A stretch of DNA of 64,000 nt, taken from Paenibacillus riograndensis SBR5 (lineage in GTDB: Bacteria; Bacillota; Bacilli; Paenibacillales; Paenibacillaceae). The stretch lies in the NCBI RefSeq assembly GCF_000981585.1, contig NZ_LN831776.1, positions 4,571,187 through 4,635,186 of the forward strand, read 5' to 3'. The notes beneath the pieces were generated by a model. It made no database searches, was not told the DNA's origin, and was given only the letters and a program-made list of their open reading frames with translations. Made by a program: the position numbers and the translations under genes. Below, in pieces: positions 16,927 to 25,662 of the stretch (position 1 is the first letter of the stretch; each line of letters starts with the position of its first letter).

Positions 16927-17823
16927 TTAATCCTTCGTTTCCACGGCATGGCCGCCGAACTCATTGCGCAGAGCTGCAACGACTTTGCCGGTGAAGGTGT
17001 CCGTCTCCAGCGACCGGTAGCGCATCAGGAGCGCCATGGCGATGACAGGGGTGGCAGCCTGCAGATCAAACGCAGTTTCCAGCGTCCACCGGCCTTCCCC
17101 GGACGAGTGCATAACCCCTTTTATCTCATCCAGCTTGGCATCCTTGGAAAAGGCGCGCTCCACCAGTTCCATCAGCCACGAGCGGATGACGGAACCGTTG
17201 TTCCATACCCGTGCCACTTGTTCGAAATTATAATCGAACCCACTTTTCTCCAGCACCTCAAAGCCCTCTCCGATGGCAGCCATCATTCCGTATTCTATCC
17301 CGTTATGGACCATTTTCAGAAAATGTCCGCTGCCCGGCTTGCCGGCAAACAAATATCCGTCCTGGACAGCAGTGTCCCTGAAAAGCGGTTCTGCAACGGC
17401 CCAGGCTTCCTCATCGCCACCGACCATGTAGCATGCTCCATTGCGCGCGCCTTCCATCCCTCCGGAGGTTCCTGCATCCAGGAAGTAGATTCCCTGCTGC
17501 GCAAGCTCTCCGTGACGGCGGATGGATTCTTTGTACTGGGAATTTCCGGCCTCTATAATAATATCTCCCTTGGATAAGAGCGGGGCCAGTTCTTCAATAA
17601 CGGAATCGACAAAAGCATGCGGCACCATAATCCAGGCAATCCGCGGCACTCCCAGCTTGGAGACCAGTCCGGCCAGACTGTCTGCTCCAGCCGCACCTTT
17701 GGACTCAAGCTCCGAAACCGCCTCCCGGTTTACATCAAACGCAACCACCTCGTGTCCATGGTCCAGCAGATTCCGGCCCAGATTGGCGCCCATTTTTCCT
17801 AATCCGATCAATCCGACTTTCAT
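16927..17823 (-). CDS. 6-phosphogluconate dehydrogenase, short (YqeC/GndA) type
   Basis: Oxidative decarboxylation of 6-phosphogluconate to ribulose 5-phosphate. The 298-residue product is the short form (the long form is about 470 residues) that is often NAD-dependent. The dinucleotide motif GLIGLGKMGANLGRN is at 5-19, with substrate-site segments DAGTSGGMEGARNG and the catalytic lysine in HFLKMVHNGIEYG. It lies 40 bp downstream of zwf on the same strand, so the two make a two-gene oxidative pentose-phosphate operon. Confidence 0.92.
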   Translation of the reverse strand: MKVGLIGLGKMGANLGRNLLDHGHEVVAFDVNREAVSELESKGAAGADSLAGLVSKLGVPRIAWIMVPHAFVDSVIEELAPLLSKGDIIIEAGNSQYKESIRRHGELAQQGIYFLDAGTSGGMEGARNGACYMVGGDEEAWAVAEPLFRDTAVQDGYLFAGKPGSGHFLKMVHNGIEYGMMAAIGEGFEVLEKSGFDYNFEQVARVWNNGSVIRSWLMELVERAFSKDAKLDEIKGVMHSSGEGRWTLETAFDLQAATPVIAMALLMRYRSLETDTFTGKVVAALRNEFGGHAVETKD

Positions 17824-17863
17824 GATTATATCCCTCCGATTGTATTAGTTAACCTGGAATTTC

Positions 17864-19402
17864 TCATGCTCCCGGACGTACAGCTTCCGAATCCGCAGCA
17901 TGAACGGCAGTAATCTTATTGTGTGCATCAGACGTTGGTTCATCCAGCCACCAGTGGGCATCGCCCAGCAATTCATCCGCAGCCGCCGGACCGTTGGAGC
18001 CTGCAGGATACAAATGCAGCGGAAGCGTGCCGCCAGCCGTTGCCTCGATAATCGGTTGAACCCACTGCCAGGATAATTCCACTTCATCCCAGTGGGCAAA
18101 AAAAGTGGCATCGCCCAGCAGCGCATCATAAATAAGGTTTTCATAGGCTTCCGGCAGCTCCGGATTGGCCGAATCATGTCTGATGCTTACGGGTTCAAGC
18201 TGCCCGTGCTGGCGCGGATTTTTGGTATTGAGCTGCAGCGATATCCCTTCTTCCGGACCGATGTCGATAATCAGCAGATTCGGATCGAGATTCAGTCTGT
18301 TCAGGTTATGCAAGTCATTAAACGGTTCTTTGAACTCTATAACGATCCGTGTCGACTTCTCTTTCATACGTTTGCCGGTACGGATGTAGAAAGGCACTTC
18401 ATCCCAGAGCGGGTCATCGATAAACAGGCGGGCGGCGATATATGTCTCGTTTTGCGAAGACGGACCGATTCCCGGCTCGGAGGTATAGGCGTCCACGGGA
18501 CGGCCTTTGATCTCTCCGGCTGCATATTGGCCGCGAATCACATTCTGCGCCAGATTCTCCCGCAGCAGCGGACGGACCGACTGGATAACATGCCGTTTTT
18601 TGCTGCGGACATCCTCTGGAGTGCTTCCCTTCGGAAGCTGCATGGCCATCATCATTACGAGCTGAAGCATATGATTCTGGAACATGTCGCGGAGTGCCCC
18701 GGCCTTGTCATAATAACCGGCCCGTTCTTCCACACCGACTGTCTCACTGGCCGTAATCTGCACATTGGCGATATAGCGGTTCTGCCACAAGGCTCTCAGG
18801 ACAGGATTGGAATATTTCAGCACCTCAAGGTTCTGCACCATGGGCTTGCCCAGAAAGTGGTCGATACGGAAAATCTCTTCTTCTGTAAAAGCTGCGTTCA
18901 GGCTGTCATTCAGCACCCGCGCCGATTCCAGATCGGTCCCGAACGGCTTTTCAATAATCAGACGTTTCCAGCCCCGGGTGTCCCCGAGTCCGCTGGCATT
19001 GATATTTGCGGCAATTTCACCGAAAAATTCCGGTCCGACCGACAGATAGAACATCCGGTTCTGCGGAAGGCCAAGCTCCTCTTCACGCCGCTGAACATGC
19101 CCCAGCAGCTTCCTATAATCCTCAGGGTGGCCCACATCCAGCACACTGTATTCAAAAGACTTAAGAAAACGTTGCAGCTCCGGGGAATCCTCTACCTTCC
19201 GCCGGGAAAAGGCGTGGAGTGAATCCAGTACACCTGCCTGAAACGATTCATTAGTCAGCGTTCTTCTGCCCAGACCTATCACAAAGAGAGGACCGGAAAG
19301 CTTGCCATCGGCAAACAAGTTATATAAGGCAGGGAAAATCTTCCGCTTCGCCAAATCCCCGGTTGCCCCAAAAAGTACAAATGTTGATGATTCCACTTTC
19401 AT
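17864..19402 (-). CDS. zwf: Glucose-6-phosphate 1-dehydrogenase
   Basis: This 512-residue enzyme oxidises glucose 6-phosphate to 6-phosphogluconolactone with NADP (or NAD). It has the coenzyme motif FGATGDLAKRK at 11-21 and the active-site signature IDHFLGKPMVQN, which differs slightly from the usual DHYLGKE. The C-terminal ~25 residues form a loose polar extension. It starts with ATG after a GGGAGG site and precedes the short 6PGDH gene. No phosphogluconolactonase is in the window. Confidence 0.95.
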   Translation of the reverse strand: MKVESSTFVLFGATGDLAKRKIFPALYNLFADGKLSGPLFVIGLGRRTLTNESFQAGVLDSLHAFSRRKVEDSPELQRFLKSFEYSVLDVGHPEDYRKLLGHVQRREEELGLPQNRMFYLSVGPEFFGEIAANINASGLGDTRGWKRLIIEKPFGTDLESARVLNDSLNAAFTEEEIFRIDHFLGKPMVQNLEVLKYSNPVLRALWQNRYIANVQITASETVGVEERAGYYDKAGALRDMFQNHMLQLVMMMAMQLPKGSTPEDVRSKKRHVIQSVRPLLRENLAQNVIRGQYAAGEIKGRPVDAYTSEPGIGPSSQNETYIAARLFIDDPLWDEVPFYIRTGKRMKEKSTRIVIEFKEPFNDLHNLNRLNLDPNLLIIDIGPEEGISLQLNTKNPRQHGQLEPVSIRHDSANPELPEAYENLIYDALLGDATFFAHWDEVELSWQWVQPIIEATAGGTLPLHLYPAGSNGPAAADELLGDAHWWLDEPTSDAHNKITAVHAADSEAVRPGA

Positions 19403-19584
19403 TCCTCCCGTTGTTATAAAATGTTTATAAGGTTACTTATTATTACTCACAAACTTTACAACACTCATAATACGACTGCTGAAACCATTCGTCAACCTCA
19501 TTTCGACATTTACGGATAGTACTTATTTTCACGAATTCATCACTATGGTATAGTAAGGGAGGAATTAATAATAACTGGGTTGGG

Positions 19585-19911
19585 ATGGGGACAACTATGA
19601 TAGAGGATGTCAAATCACTGCTCGCGGGTGCAGAGCATGTCCATCAGATTATCGGGAAAAAGTGGGTCAGTCTCATCATTCATGTACTTAATGACGGACC
19701 GAAACGCTTCAGTGAGCTGAATACGATGATTCCGGATTTGAGCAAACGTATGCTGAACGAACGCCTGAAGGAGCTGGAGGAATACGGCTTGCTGATTCGC
19801 GTGGTGATCCCTGACCGGCCGGTGCGGACCGAATATTCTTTGACGGCCAAAGGCCAGGAGCTGGGCGAGGCGCTGGGCCATGTGGAAGCCTGGGCATTAA
19901 AATGGCTGTAA
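19585..19911 (+). CDS. HxlR-family transcriptional regulator
   Basis: A 108-residue winged-helix protein of the HxlR/MarR-like group (VHQIIGKKWVSLIIHVL, RFSELNTMIPDLSKRMLNERL, then the wing RTEYSLTAKG). It lacks the conserved N-terminal cysteine of redox-sensing HxlR members such as HypR or YodB, so a thiol switch is unlikely. Start is ATG at 19585, or ATG at 19597 which has the better-placed GGGG ribosome site. It diverges from zwf and may regulate that operon: TACTTATT-type elements occur at 19434 and 19520. Confidence 0.85.
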   Translation: MGTTMIEDVKSLLAGAEHVHQIIGKKWVSLIIHVLNDGPKRFSELNTMIPDLSKRMLNERLKELEEYGLLIRVVIPDRPVRTEYSLTAKGQELGEALGHVEAWALKWL

Positions 19912-19952
19912 TCATATAAATAACAAGTAACATTCCCACGCTCGATTGTGCG

Positions 19953-19987
19953 AAAAAACAGCAGGACTCCAAAATGGAGACCTGCTG
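19953..19987 (-). terminator. Terminator of the GH43 gene
   Basis: On the minus strand AGCAGG(T)CTCC pairs with GGAG(T)CCTGCT, followed by six T residues, about 130 bases past the GH43 stop codon. Confidence 0.7.
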
Positions 19988-20117
19988 CTTGGCATGCCGT
20001 TCGTTGCTTCCTTGATAGTGTTTATGTTGCCGGACGGGGTCTGCAAGAATCAGGCTTACGATCCGTACACCTCGAACTCCCGGAGGGAAAAGCCATATCG
20101 TGTCACCCTTAACGTCT

Positions 20118-21701
20118 TCAGTCCGCCCTGTACTCGAAATAATCAAAATACGCCTTTTTTGCCTGCTGATCCAGATCCTGGACGCAGATGCCGGCATAGG
20201 CACCGGTAAAGCCCAGCTTGCCCCCGTATTCATCGGACAGCGTGCCAAAATCAAGCGGTGTGCACATGGCGGTCCAGATTTCTCCATCCGGTGAAGCGTA
20301 GAACATGATGTCCCGGCCATCAATTGCTGCCTTCAGGTAGTAGCGGTCCCAGGCCTTCACTGAAATTTGCATTGAAGTGATCTCATCGTATTTCCCTGCT
20401 CTGCACATTACAACGCCAAGGCTTACCCCTCTGATCTCGTCAGCGGTCACCCGCAGGTAGTAGTAATCACTGTCGTCATAATAAAGGACCAGCCCGGCCA
20501 TTTGCAGGAAGGTATCCGGTTCGAACTCCAGACAGGTGGACACCGTGCAGGCAAAATGCTGAATCGGACGCCCTATAAGACTCTGGTCATGCAGCGAGGC
20601 CAGCGATTCCCTGCCCCGCAGGCGCAGAAACCCGGGCCTCTCAGTCAGGCTGACCCAGGAGGGATCAAACGGCACCCGCAGACTCTGGTAAGGATAACCC
20701 AGCGTATCGTAATCGAAGTCATCCCGCTCAGGCCATTCCGGGAATGGATGGGGTTCCAGGTCCGGTCCTTCTACCGCCAGCGCGGGCAGCTTGCCGCCAT
20801 GGGCCAGGCGCAGCCAGCCGTCGTCCGTCCAGACCACGCGCTGGATGGCTGTTTCCCGGCCCAGCGGATTCATCGTTCCGGTTCCCGGGATGGGACGCGT
20901 GCACAGATGGGCCATGTACCACTCGCCGGATTGAGTCTCCACCAGAGAGCCATGACCTGCCTGCTGGAAGGCAAAGGCCAGATCGTGCGCAGTGGTCATC
21001 ACCGGGTAATCCGGATCGGTCTCATAAGGGCCGGTCCGGCTGCGGCTGCGGGCGAGCGTAACCATGTGATTGATGCCCGTCCCGCCCTCTGCGACCAGCA
21101 GGTAATAATAGCCGTTTCTCTGGTAGAGCTGCGGCCCTTCCGTTACGCCGGCAGGCGTCCCTTTGTACAGCTCATGGACAGGTCCGGTCAAGCTGCGGCT
21201 CTTAGGATCATACTGCTGCATGATTATACCGGAGAAATTACTGTGCTGTTTGCGGAAATCCCAGCGCATATTCAGCAGCCATTGGGTACCGTCGGCATCA
21301 TGGAACAGGAAGGGATCGAAGCCGCTGCCGTTCAGCCGTACCGGATCGCTCCAGGGTCCCAGGATATCTGCAGCGGTGATGAGATAGTTATGGAGATCCT
21401 TGTAGGCACTTTTGCGTGACTTCACATCGGTAAAGAGCAAATAATAGATTCCGTTATCGTATGATAGCGCCGGCGCCCAGATCGAGCCGGAGCTTGAATT
21501 GCCGCGCAGATCCACCTGCGAAGACTCGGTCAGGACACGGGTAAGCGGGCGCCAATGCACCAAATCGCGGGAATGGTGGATTTCCACTCCAGGGAACCAC
21601 TCGAAGGTGGAGGTGGCGATATAGTAATCATCCCCTACACGGAGGAAGGACGGATCTGGATGAAAGCCCTTCAGGACTGGATTAACGATGGTTGGAGCCA
21701 T
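20118..21701 (-). CDS. Glycoside hydrolase family 43 (beta-xylosidase / arabinofuranosidase)
   Basis: A 527-residue inverting glycosidase. The N-terminal five-bladed propeller shows the base aspartate in GFHPDPSFL (D16), the modulating aspartate in GFDPFLFHD and the acid glutamate in VTEGPQLY. The C-terminal beta-sandwich (from about residue 330) is the domain found in XynB-type GH43 enzymes. There is no signal peptide, so it acts on imported xylo- or arabino-oligosaccharides. The ATG follows AGGAGGG. It diverges from an AraC regulator, and a conserved operator-like block lies 25 bp upstream of its -10 box. Confidence 0.93.
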   Translation of the reverse strand: MAPTIVNPVLKGFHPDPSFLRVGDDYYIATSTFEWFPGVEIHHSRDLVHWRPLTRVLTESSQVDLRGNSSSGSIWAPALSYDNGIYYLLFTDVKSRKSAYKDLHNYLITAADILGPWSDPVRLNGSGFDPFLFHDADGTQWLLNMRWDFRKQHSNFSGIIMQQYDPKSRSLTGPVHELYKGTPAGVTEGPQLYQRNGYYYLLVAEGGTGINHMVTLARSRSRTGPYETDPDYPVMTTAHDLAFAFQQAGHGSLVETQSGEWYMAHLCTRPIPGTGTMNPLGRETAIQRVVWTDDGWLRLAHGGKLPALAVEGPDLEPHPFPEWPERDDFDYDTLGYPYQSLRVPFDPSWVSLTERPGFLRLRGRESLASLHDQSLIGRPIQHFACTVSTCLEFEPDTFLQMAGLVLYYDDSDYYYLRVTADEIRGVSLGVVMCRAGKYDEITSMQISVKAWDRYYLKAAIDGRDIMFYASPDGEIWTAMCTPLDFGTLSDEYGGKLGFTGAYAGICVQDLDQQAKKAYFDYFEYRAD

Positions 21702-21762
21702 GAATTTTACCCTCCTAATATTCGCTGAGCAACTATGCTTTTCATTAATTGTTCTCCGTTTT

Positions 21763-21824
21763 ATTGTAGCGGTTACAGCTGTAAAAAGTTATACTGGGTT
21801 ATACGGAAATGTTTATATTTTGTC
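21763..21824 (-). promoter_or_regulatory. GH43 promoter: AraC-type site 1 and -10 box
   Basis: On the minus strand the block GACAAAATATAAACATTTCC continuing to CCCAG (21794-21824) is followed after 25 bp by TACAAT (21763-21768). A nearly identical block at 24211-24241 sits 26 bp from the -10 of the GH28 gene. Site 1 also overlaps the leader of the plus-strand araC gene, so autoregulation is possible. Confidence 0.65.
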
Positions 21825-21838
21825 ATGATGGAGGCTTT

Positions 21839-22696
21839 ATGAAACAGCTGTTCGAACCTGTCATTTTTACGGACCGCAAGTCGCTGATTTGGGACTATCA
21901 AATATATACCGACGATCATTACAAAGGCTACTACCATTGGCACCAGTGCTGTGAGGTCATGTATGTTCACAGCGGCCAGGGCAACGTTGTCGTGAACCAG
22001 CAGATGTACGATATCCGCTCCGGCATGCTGTTCTTTTTCCAGCCCTACCAGCTGCACCGGATTTATTCCGAGGTCTCCCGCGAGTGTCCTTTTGTGCGTA
22101 CGATTTTTTATATCGATCCGCACACCGCCGAGAATCTGCTGTCGGGCTTTGCCAAACGCAAGGCCATCTTCTCCGCGCTCTGGCAGGGCCGGAATACCTA
22201 TTGCGGATTTGATTTGAGCAGCAGCGCCGGAGCGGTGGATTGGATCTATAAGAATTACAACCTGTGCCGCAACAGCACCATGGAGGAAGACAGCGAAGAT
22301 ATTACGATAATGCTCCTTCAGCTGCTGAGCTGTCTCGGAACCGGAGAGAATTCCCTCATTCAACCGGAGGAACGGCGAAACCTCCGCTATTCCGAGCAGA
22401 TTATGAGCTGGATCGAGGAACACTATCAGGAAGAAGTTAATCTGGAGCAGCTTGCCGCCGAGACCCATTTGTCCAAGTCCTATGTCTCCAGAGTCTTTCA
22501 TCAGGAAACGGGCGGACGCCTGGTGGACTACCTTACAGCCCGGCGCATCAAACAGGCTTGCCGTCTGCTTAGCACAACCGACATGCCGGTCGAACAGATC
22601 GGCATCGCCGTCGGTTTTCCGAACGCCTCCTACTTCAACCAGCTCTTCAAAAGAGTCCTCGGAACCACACCCCTGAAGTACAGAAAAAACAATTAA
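21839..22696 (+). CDS. AraC-family transcriptional regulator of the glycosidase cluster
   Basis: A 285-residue activator with an N-terminal cupin-like sensing domain (YYHWHQCCEVMYVHSG) and two C-terminal helix-turn-helix motifs (NLEQLAAETHLSKSYVSRVF and PVEQIGIAVGFPNASYFNQL). The ATG at 21839 follows GGAGG; a frame opening at 21809 lacks a ribosome site. It lies between GH43 and GH28 and is the most likely protein to bind the shared sites upstream of GH43, GH28 and GH88. The ligand is probably a pectin- or xylan-derived sugar. Confidence 0.9.
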   Translation: MKQLFEPVIFTDRKSLIWDYQIYTDDHYKGYYHWHQCCEVMYVHSGQGNVVVNQQMYDIRSGMLFFFQPYQLHRIYSEVSRECPFVRTIFYIDPHTAENLLSGFAKRKAIFSALWQGRNTYCGFDLSSSAGAVDWIYKNYNLCRNSTMEEDSEDITIMLLQLLSCLGTGENSLIQPEERRNLRYSEQIMSWIEEHYQEEVNLEQLAAETHLSKSYVSRVFHQETGGRLVDYLTARRIKQACRLLSTTDMPVEQIGIAVGFPNASYFNQLFKRVLGTTPLKYRKNN

Positions 22697-22701
22697 GACG
22701 T

Positions 22702-24150
22702 TTATTCCCGTTTGAACACTACATTGTGCGCATAGGCATTCAACAGGATGAGGTCTGTGCGCGTATTTTCTACCCATTCCCCACCGATCTGCAGGTTGAT
22801 GAATTCCACCCCGTTCACGCCCCGGTCTTCATCGTACCCGTAAATCCGCGAAGGATGGACTCCGCCCCCGTTAAAGCTGACATTGCGAAAGGTCACTTTT
22901 TCGATCCCCTTACCCGGTTCAGGGTTGTAATCCTTATTCATCACCACGCGCAGATCAAACAGCTGACCCTGCTCGATCCGTTCAACCCGGATGTTGCTGT
23001 ACAGCACGTTCCGTACCGTATTGCCGTCGCCCGCATTAATGGCCAGCGCTCCCCAATAGTTTTCCTGCGGCTCATGGTGCTCCAGAATGTCAATGTTTTC
23101 GTATACGATATTTTCAATGATGTCTCCGCCCCGCCGGTAATCGCCGTGTGTGCCTATCATTAGCGGGTGGGCCACATCCGCCCAAAGAACCGAATCACGT
23201 ACGCTGATATTGCGGCTGTCCCCAAAGTAATCCCATCTGGAGCCGTAAATGGCGATGCAGTCATCCGAATTGCGCATGAACACATCCCGGATTGCAACCT
23301 CACTGCTGGACATGATGTCTATGCCGTCACTCCAGCCCCGTGTGCTGAAAGACTTGAAATTCGTGACGGCAATATCCGTAGACTGGCCTATAAAAATGCT
23401 GTAATGCGGCGGATCGATCACCGTAATGCCTTCAACCCTGATCCGGCGCGAGAAAACAATTCTTACCCCGCGAAAAGCAGAAAACCGGTGGAACTCTGCC
23501 AAATACACCACACCCCGGCCCCGAATTTCAACATCCTCCACCCGATCGCAGGACAAAGAGCCGACAAATGCCGCACCGCCAGCCAAATAGATGACTGTTC
23601 CGGACGGAACTGCAAATACGGTTTCTTCTATATAATGGGTTCCGGGGGCAAAATAGAGCGTTTGCGGCAGTCCGGTCCCCTGGTCTTCAGTCCGCTTCAT
23701 TAATGCGAGGAGATCCGGAGAACGGTGGATGCCCGGCTGAACCAGATGGACACCCGCCCCATCCGGCTGTGGTGCCCCAACCTCCATGGGATTGGCAAAA
23801 AGGTGCAGATTCCGGAATCGGCCGCCGTTAATCTCCACCGAAAGCTTTTGCGGCCCGTTCAGCCTGAAGCTGATTTTGTGTCTGTCATGACTGCATTCTA
23901 CTGAGCGTGAGGCGGGTGAAATATTTACATTTTCAATCTCCGTATAGAGACAGATGATTTCAACCTCTGCTTCGCCCTCCATATCAAATAAGGCCATCGA
24001 TGCCGGACGCACCTCATGCATGTCTACTTTAACCTCATACACAAAAAGCGGCTGCCATCCGCCTCCCGCTGTTCTCACCTTAACCTGGTAATCCTCCCGG
24101 CCCGGAATGTGATTCGGGGCCTCATACACCTGCAGCTGATTCATTCTCAA
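22702..24150 (-). CDS. GH28-like polygalacturonase/rhamnogalacturonase (right-handed beta-helix)
   Basis: A 482-residue intracellular protein without signal peptide. Residues 1-140 form a beta-sandwich-like N-terminal region. The rest is a beta-helix with GH28-type catalytic elements: GWSDGIDI, NSDDCIAIYG (the DD pair) and GTHGDYR in place of the usual GHG loop. The family cleaves galacturonan or rhamnogalacturonan. The replacement of Gly-His-Gly by Thr-His-Gly suggests a specialised exo-acting member. It is divergent from a GH88 gene and shares the AraC-type operator, so both probably act on one imported pectic oligosaccharide. Confidence 0.82.
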   Translation of the reverse strand: MRMNQLQVYEAPNHIPGREDYQVKVRTAGGGWQPLFVYEVKVDMHEVRPASMALFDMEGEAEVEIICLYTEIENVNISPASRSVECSHDRHKISFRLNGPQKLSVEINGGRFRNLHLFANPMEVGAPQPDGAGVHLVQPGIHRSPDLLALMKRTEDQGTGLPQTLYFAPGTHYIEETVFAVPSGTVIYLAGGAAFVGSLSCDRVEDVEIRGRGVVYLAEFHRFSAFRGVRIVFSRRIRVEGITVIDPPHYSIFIGQSTDIAVTNFKSFSTRGWSDGIDIMSSSEVAIRDVFMRNSDDCIAIYGSRWDYFGDSRNISVRDSVLWADVAHPLMIGTHGDYRRGGDIIENIVYENIDILEHHEPQENYWGALAINAGDGNTVRNVLYSNIRVERIEQGQLFDLRVVMNKDYNPEPGKGIEKVTFRNVSFNGGGVHPSRIYGYDEDRGVNGVEFINLQIGGEWVENTRTDLILLNAYAHNVVFKRE

Positions 24151-24178
24151 TTAACCTCCCTGGATATGCCCTGCTAAG

Positions 24179-24241
24179 AGTATACCGCTCTCCCCCATTC
24201 CGTAGTTTGGCTGGGTTATACAGAAATGTTGGTATTTTGTC
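24179..24241 (-). promoter_or_regulatory. GH28 promoter: AraC-type site 2 and -10 box
   Basis: On the minus strand the block GACAAAATACCAACATTTCT continuing to CCCAG (24211-24241) lies 26 bp upstream of TATACT (24179-24184). About 27 of 31 positions agree with site 1 upstream of GH43. Confidence 0.65.
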
Positions 24242-24295
24242 GCGGTAACAGCGCTGCCATTATTCAACAAGATTTTGATACTCCGTTGGCAGGAT

Positions 24296-24358
24296 GACAA
24301 GATTTCGATATTTTGGGATATCAAATTACAACTTTCCTCCGGTGCATCACGATATACT
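24296..24358 (+). promoter_or_regulatory. GH88 promoter: degenerate AraC-type site 3 and -10 box
   Basis: On the plus strand GACAAGATTTCGATATTTTG (24296-24315, block to 24326) agrees with site 1 at 18 of 31 positions, including the GACAA start and the ATTT core. It lies 26 bp from TATACT (24353-24358), the same spacing as at GH28. Confidence 0.5.
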
Positions 24359-24392
24359 CAGAACACAAACTTAAATACTGGAGGCATCCGCA

Positions 24393-25499
24393 ATGAGTAC
24401 AGCCTATTGGCAGGAAATCATGGACAAACTGGATACAAAGGTAACACGCATGGCAGAGCAAATCGGCGGCAAATGTCCGCATTATGCCGGTGCAGACGGC
24501 AAATATGATGATATGGCTTCCGACTGGTGGACCACCGGCTTCTGGCCCGGCCTTCTCTGGATCATGCATGACATGACCGGAAAAGAACTATATAAAGAAG
24601 CGGCCTGGCATTGGGACGCCACTCTGGAGGAATGGTTCGTTAAACCGACGGTGGAGCTGCATCATGATGTGGGTTTTCAGTTTCTGCCTACAGCTGTCAT
24701 CAAGCATACGCTGACAGGCGACGAGGACGGACTGCGCCGAGGGATTGAGGCCGCCAACTTCCTGGCCGCCCGCTATAATCCCGCAGGCAAATTCATCCGC
24801 GCCTGGAATGAAGACAAATATGGCTGGGTCATCATCGACTGCATGCTGAATATTTCGCTGCTCTTCTGGGCCAGCAAGGTTACCGGCGATCCGCGCTACA
24901 AGCATATTGCGGTCAGCCATGCGGAGACCACTATGCAGTACGGTATCCGTGAGGATGGCTCTACGAAGCATATCCTCTCCTTCGATGCCGAAACCGGCGC
25001 CTATATTGAGAACTTCGGCGGACAGGGTTATTCGCCGGAATCCTGCTGGAGCCGCGGAGCCGCTTGGGGCCTGTACGGATTCTTCAATACGTACCGTCAT
25101 ACGGGGGATGAACGTTTCTTGAATACCGCCAAGCGGATTGCCCATTACTTCATCGCTGCGCTGCCGGACGATCAGGTTCCCTATTGGGATTTCCGCACCG
25201 GAGATGACGGGCGCAAATACAAGGACAGCTCGGCGGCAGCTATCGCCGCTTCCGGCCTGCTGGAGCTTGCCGATGTTGTCCCGCCGGGCGAAAAAAGTCT
25301 GTACGCCAATGCCGCAGCACGCATCCTTCGCTCCCTGACTGATAATTATGCCACCTGGGATCAGCCGGAGCATGAAGCGGTCCTTACGAAAGGTACAGGC
25401 AGCGGGGACTCCTTCATCGAAGTCTCGCTGATTTACGCAGACTACTACTATATTGAAGCTGTCGCGAAGCTAAACGGATGGAAGCACCGGATCTTCTAG
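24393..25499 (+). CDS. GH88 unsaturated glucuronyl/galacturonyl hydrolase
   Basis: This 368-residue (alpha/alpha)6-barrel enzyme removes the unsaturated uronic acid left at the non-reducing end by polysaccharide lyases, through hydration of the double bond. The two catalytic aspartates are visible in ELHHDVGFQF and WVIIDCMLNISLL. The family segment SPESCWSRGAAWGLYGF is also present. No signal peptide. ATG follows CTGGAGG. It is divergent from the GH28-like gene and would feed KDG-type intermediates to KduI/KduD-like enzymes, which are encoded at 56118-58558. GH105 is the close alternative family. Confidence 0.9.
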   Translation: MSTAYWQEIMDKLDTKVTRMAEQIGGKCPHYAGADGKYDDMASDWWTTGFWPGLLWIMHDMTGKELYKEAAWHWDATLEEWFVKPTVELHHDVGFQFLPTAVIKHTLTGDEDGLRRGIEAANFLAARYNPAGKFIRAWNEDKYGWVIIDCMLNISLLFWASKVTGDPRYKHIAVSHAETTMQYGIREDGSTKHILSFDAETGAYIENFGGQGYSPESCWSRGAAWGLYGFFNTYRHTGDERFLNTAKRIAHYFIAALPDDQVPYWDFRTGDDGRKYKDSSAAAIAASGLLELADVVPPGEKSLYANAAARILRSLTDNYATWDQPEHEAVLTKGTGSGDSFIEVSLIYADYYYIEAVAKLNGWKHRIF

Positions 25500-25500
25500 T

Positions 25501-25570
25501 TCAGGTTTAGGTTTAGGTTTAGGCTTAGGTTCAGGTTCAGGTTCAGGTTCAGGTTCAGGCTCAGGTTCTG
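25501..25570. repeat. Hexanucleotide microsatellite after GH88
   Basis: About eleven tandem AGGTTT/AGGTTC units begin two bases after the GH88 stop codon. The first units are TTTAGG-type and later ones TTCAGG-type. Slippage could only change the 3' untranslated region. Confidence 0.85.
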
Positions 25571-25615
25571 CTTCCGAACGAGCAGCATTCATCTGGAAAC
25601 TTGCAGCTGTAGACA

Positions 25616-25662
25616 CACCAATCGCCTTGCCCCCGAGACAGAGGGCAAGGCGATTGGTGTTT
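25616..25662 (+). terminator. Terminator of GH88
   Basis: CACCAATCGCCTTGCCC (25616-25632) pairs perfectly over 17 bp with its complement at 25643-25659, followed by TTTATG. It is symmetric and may work in both directions. Confidence 0.8.
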
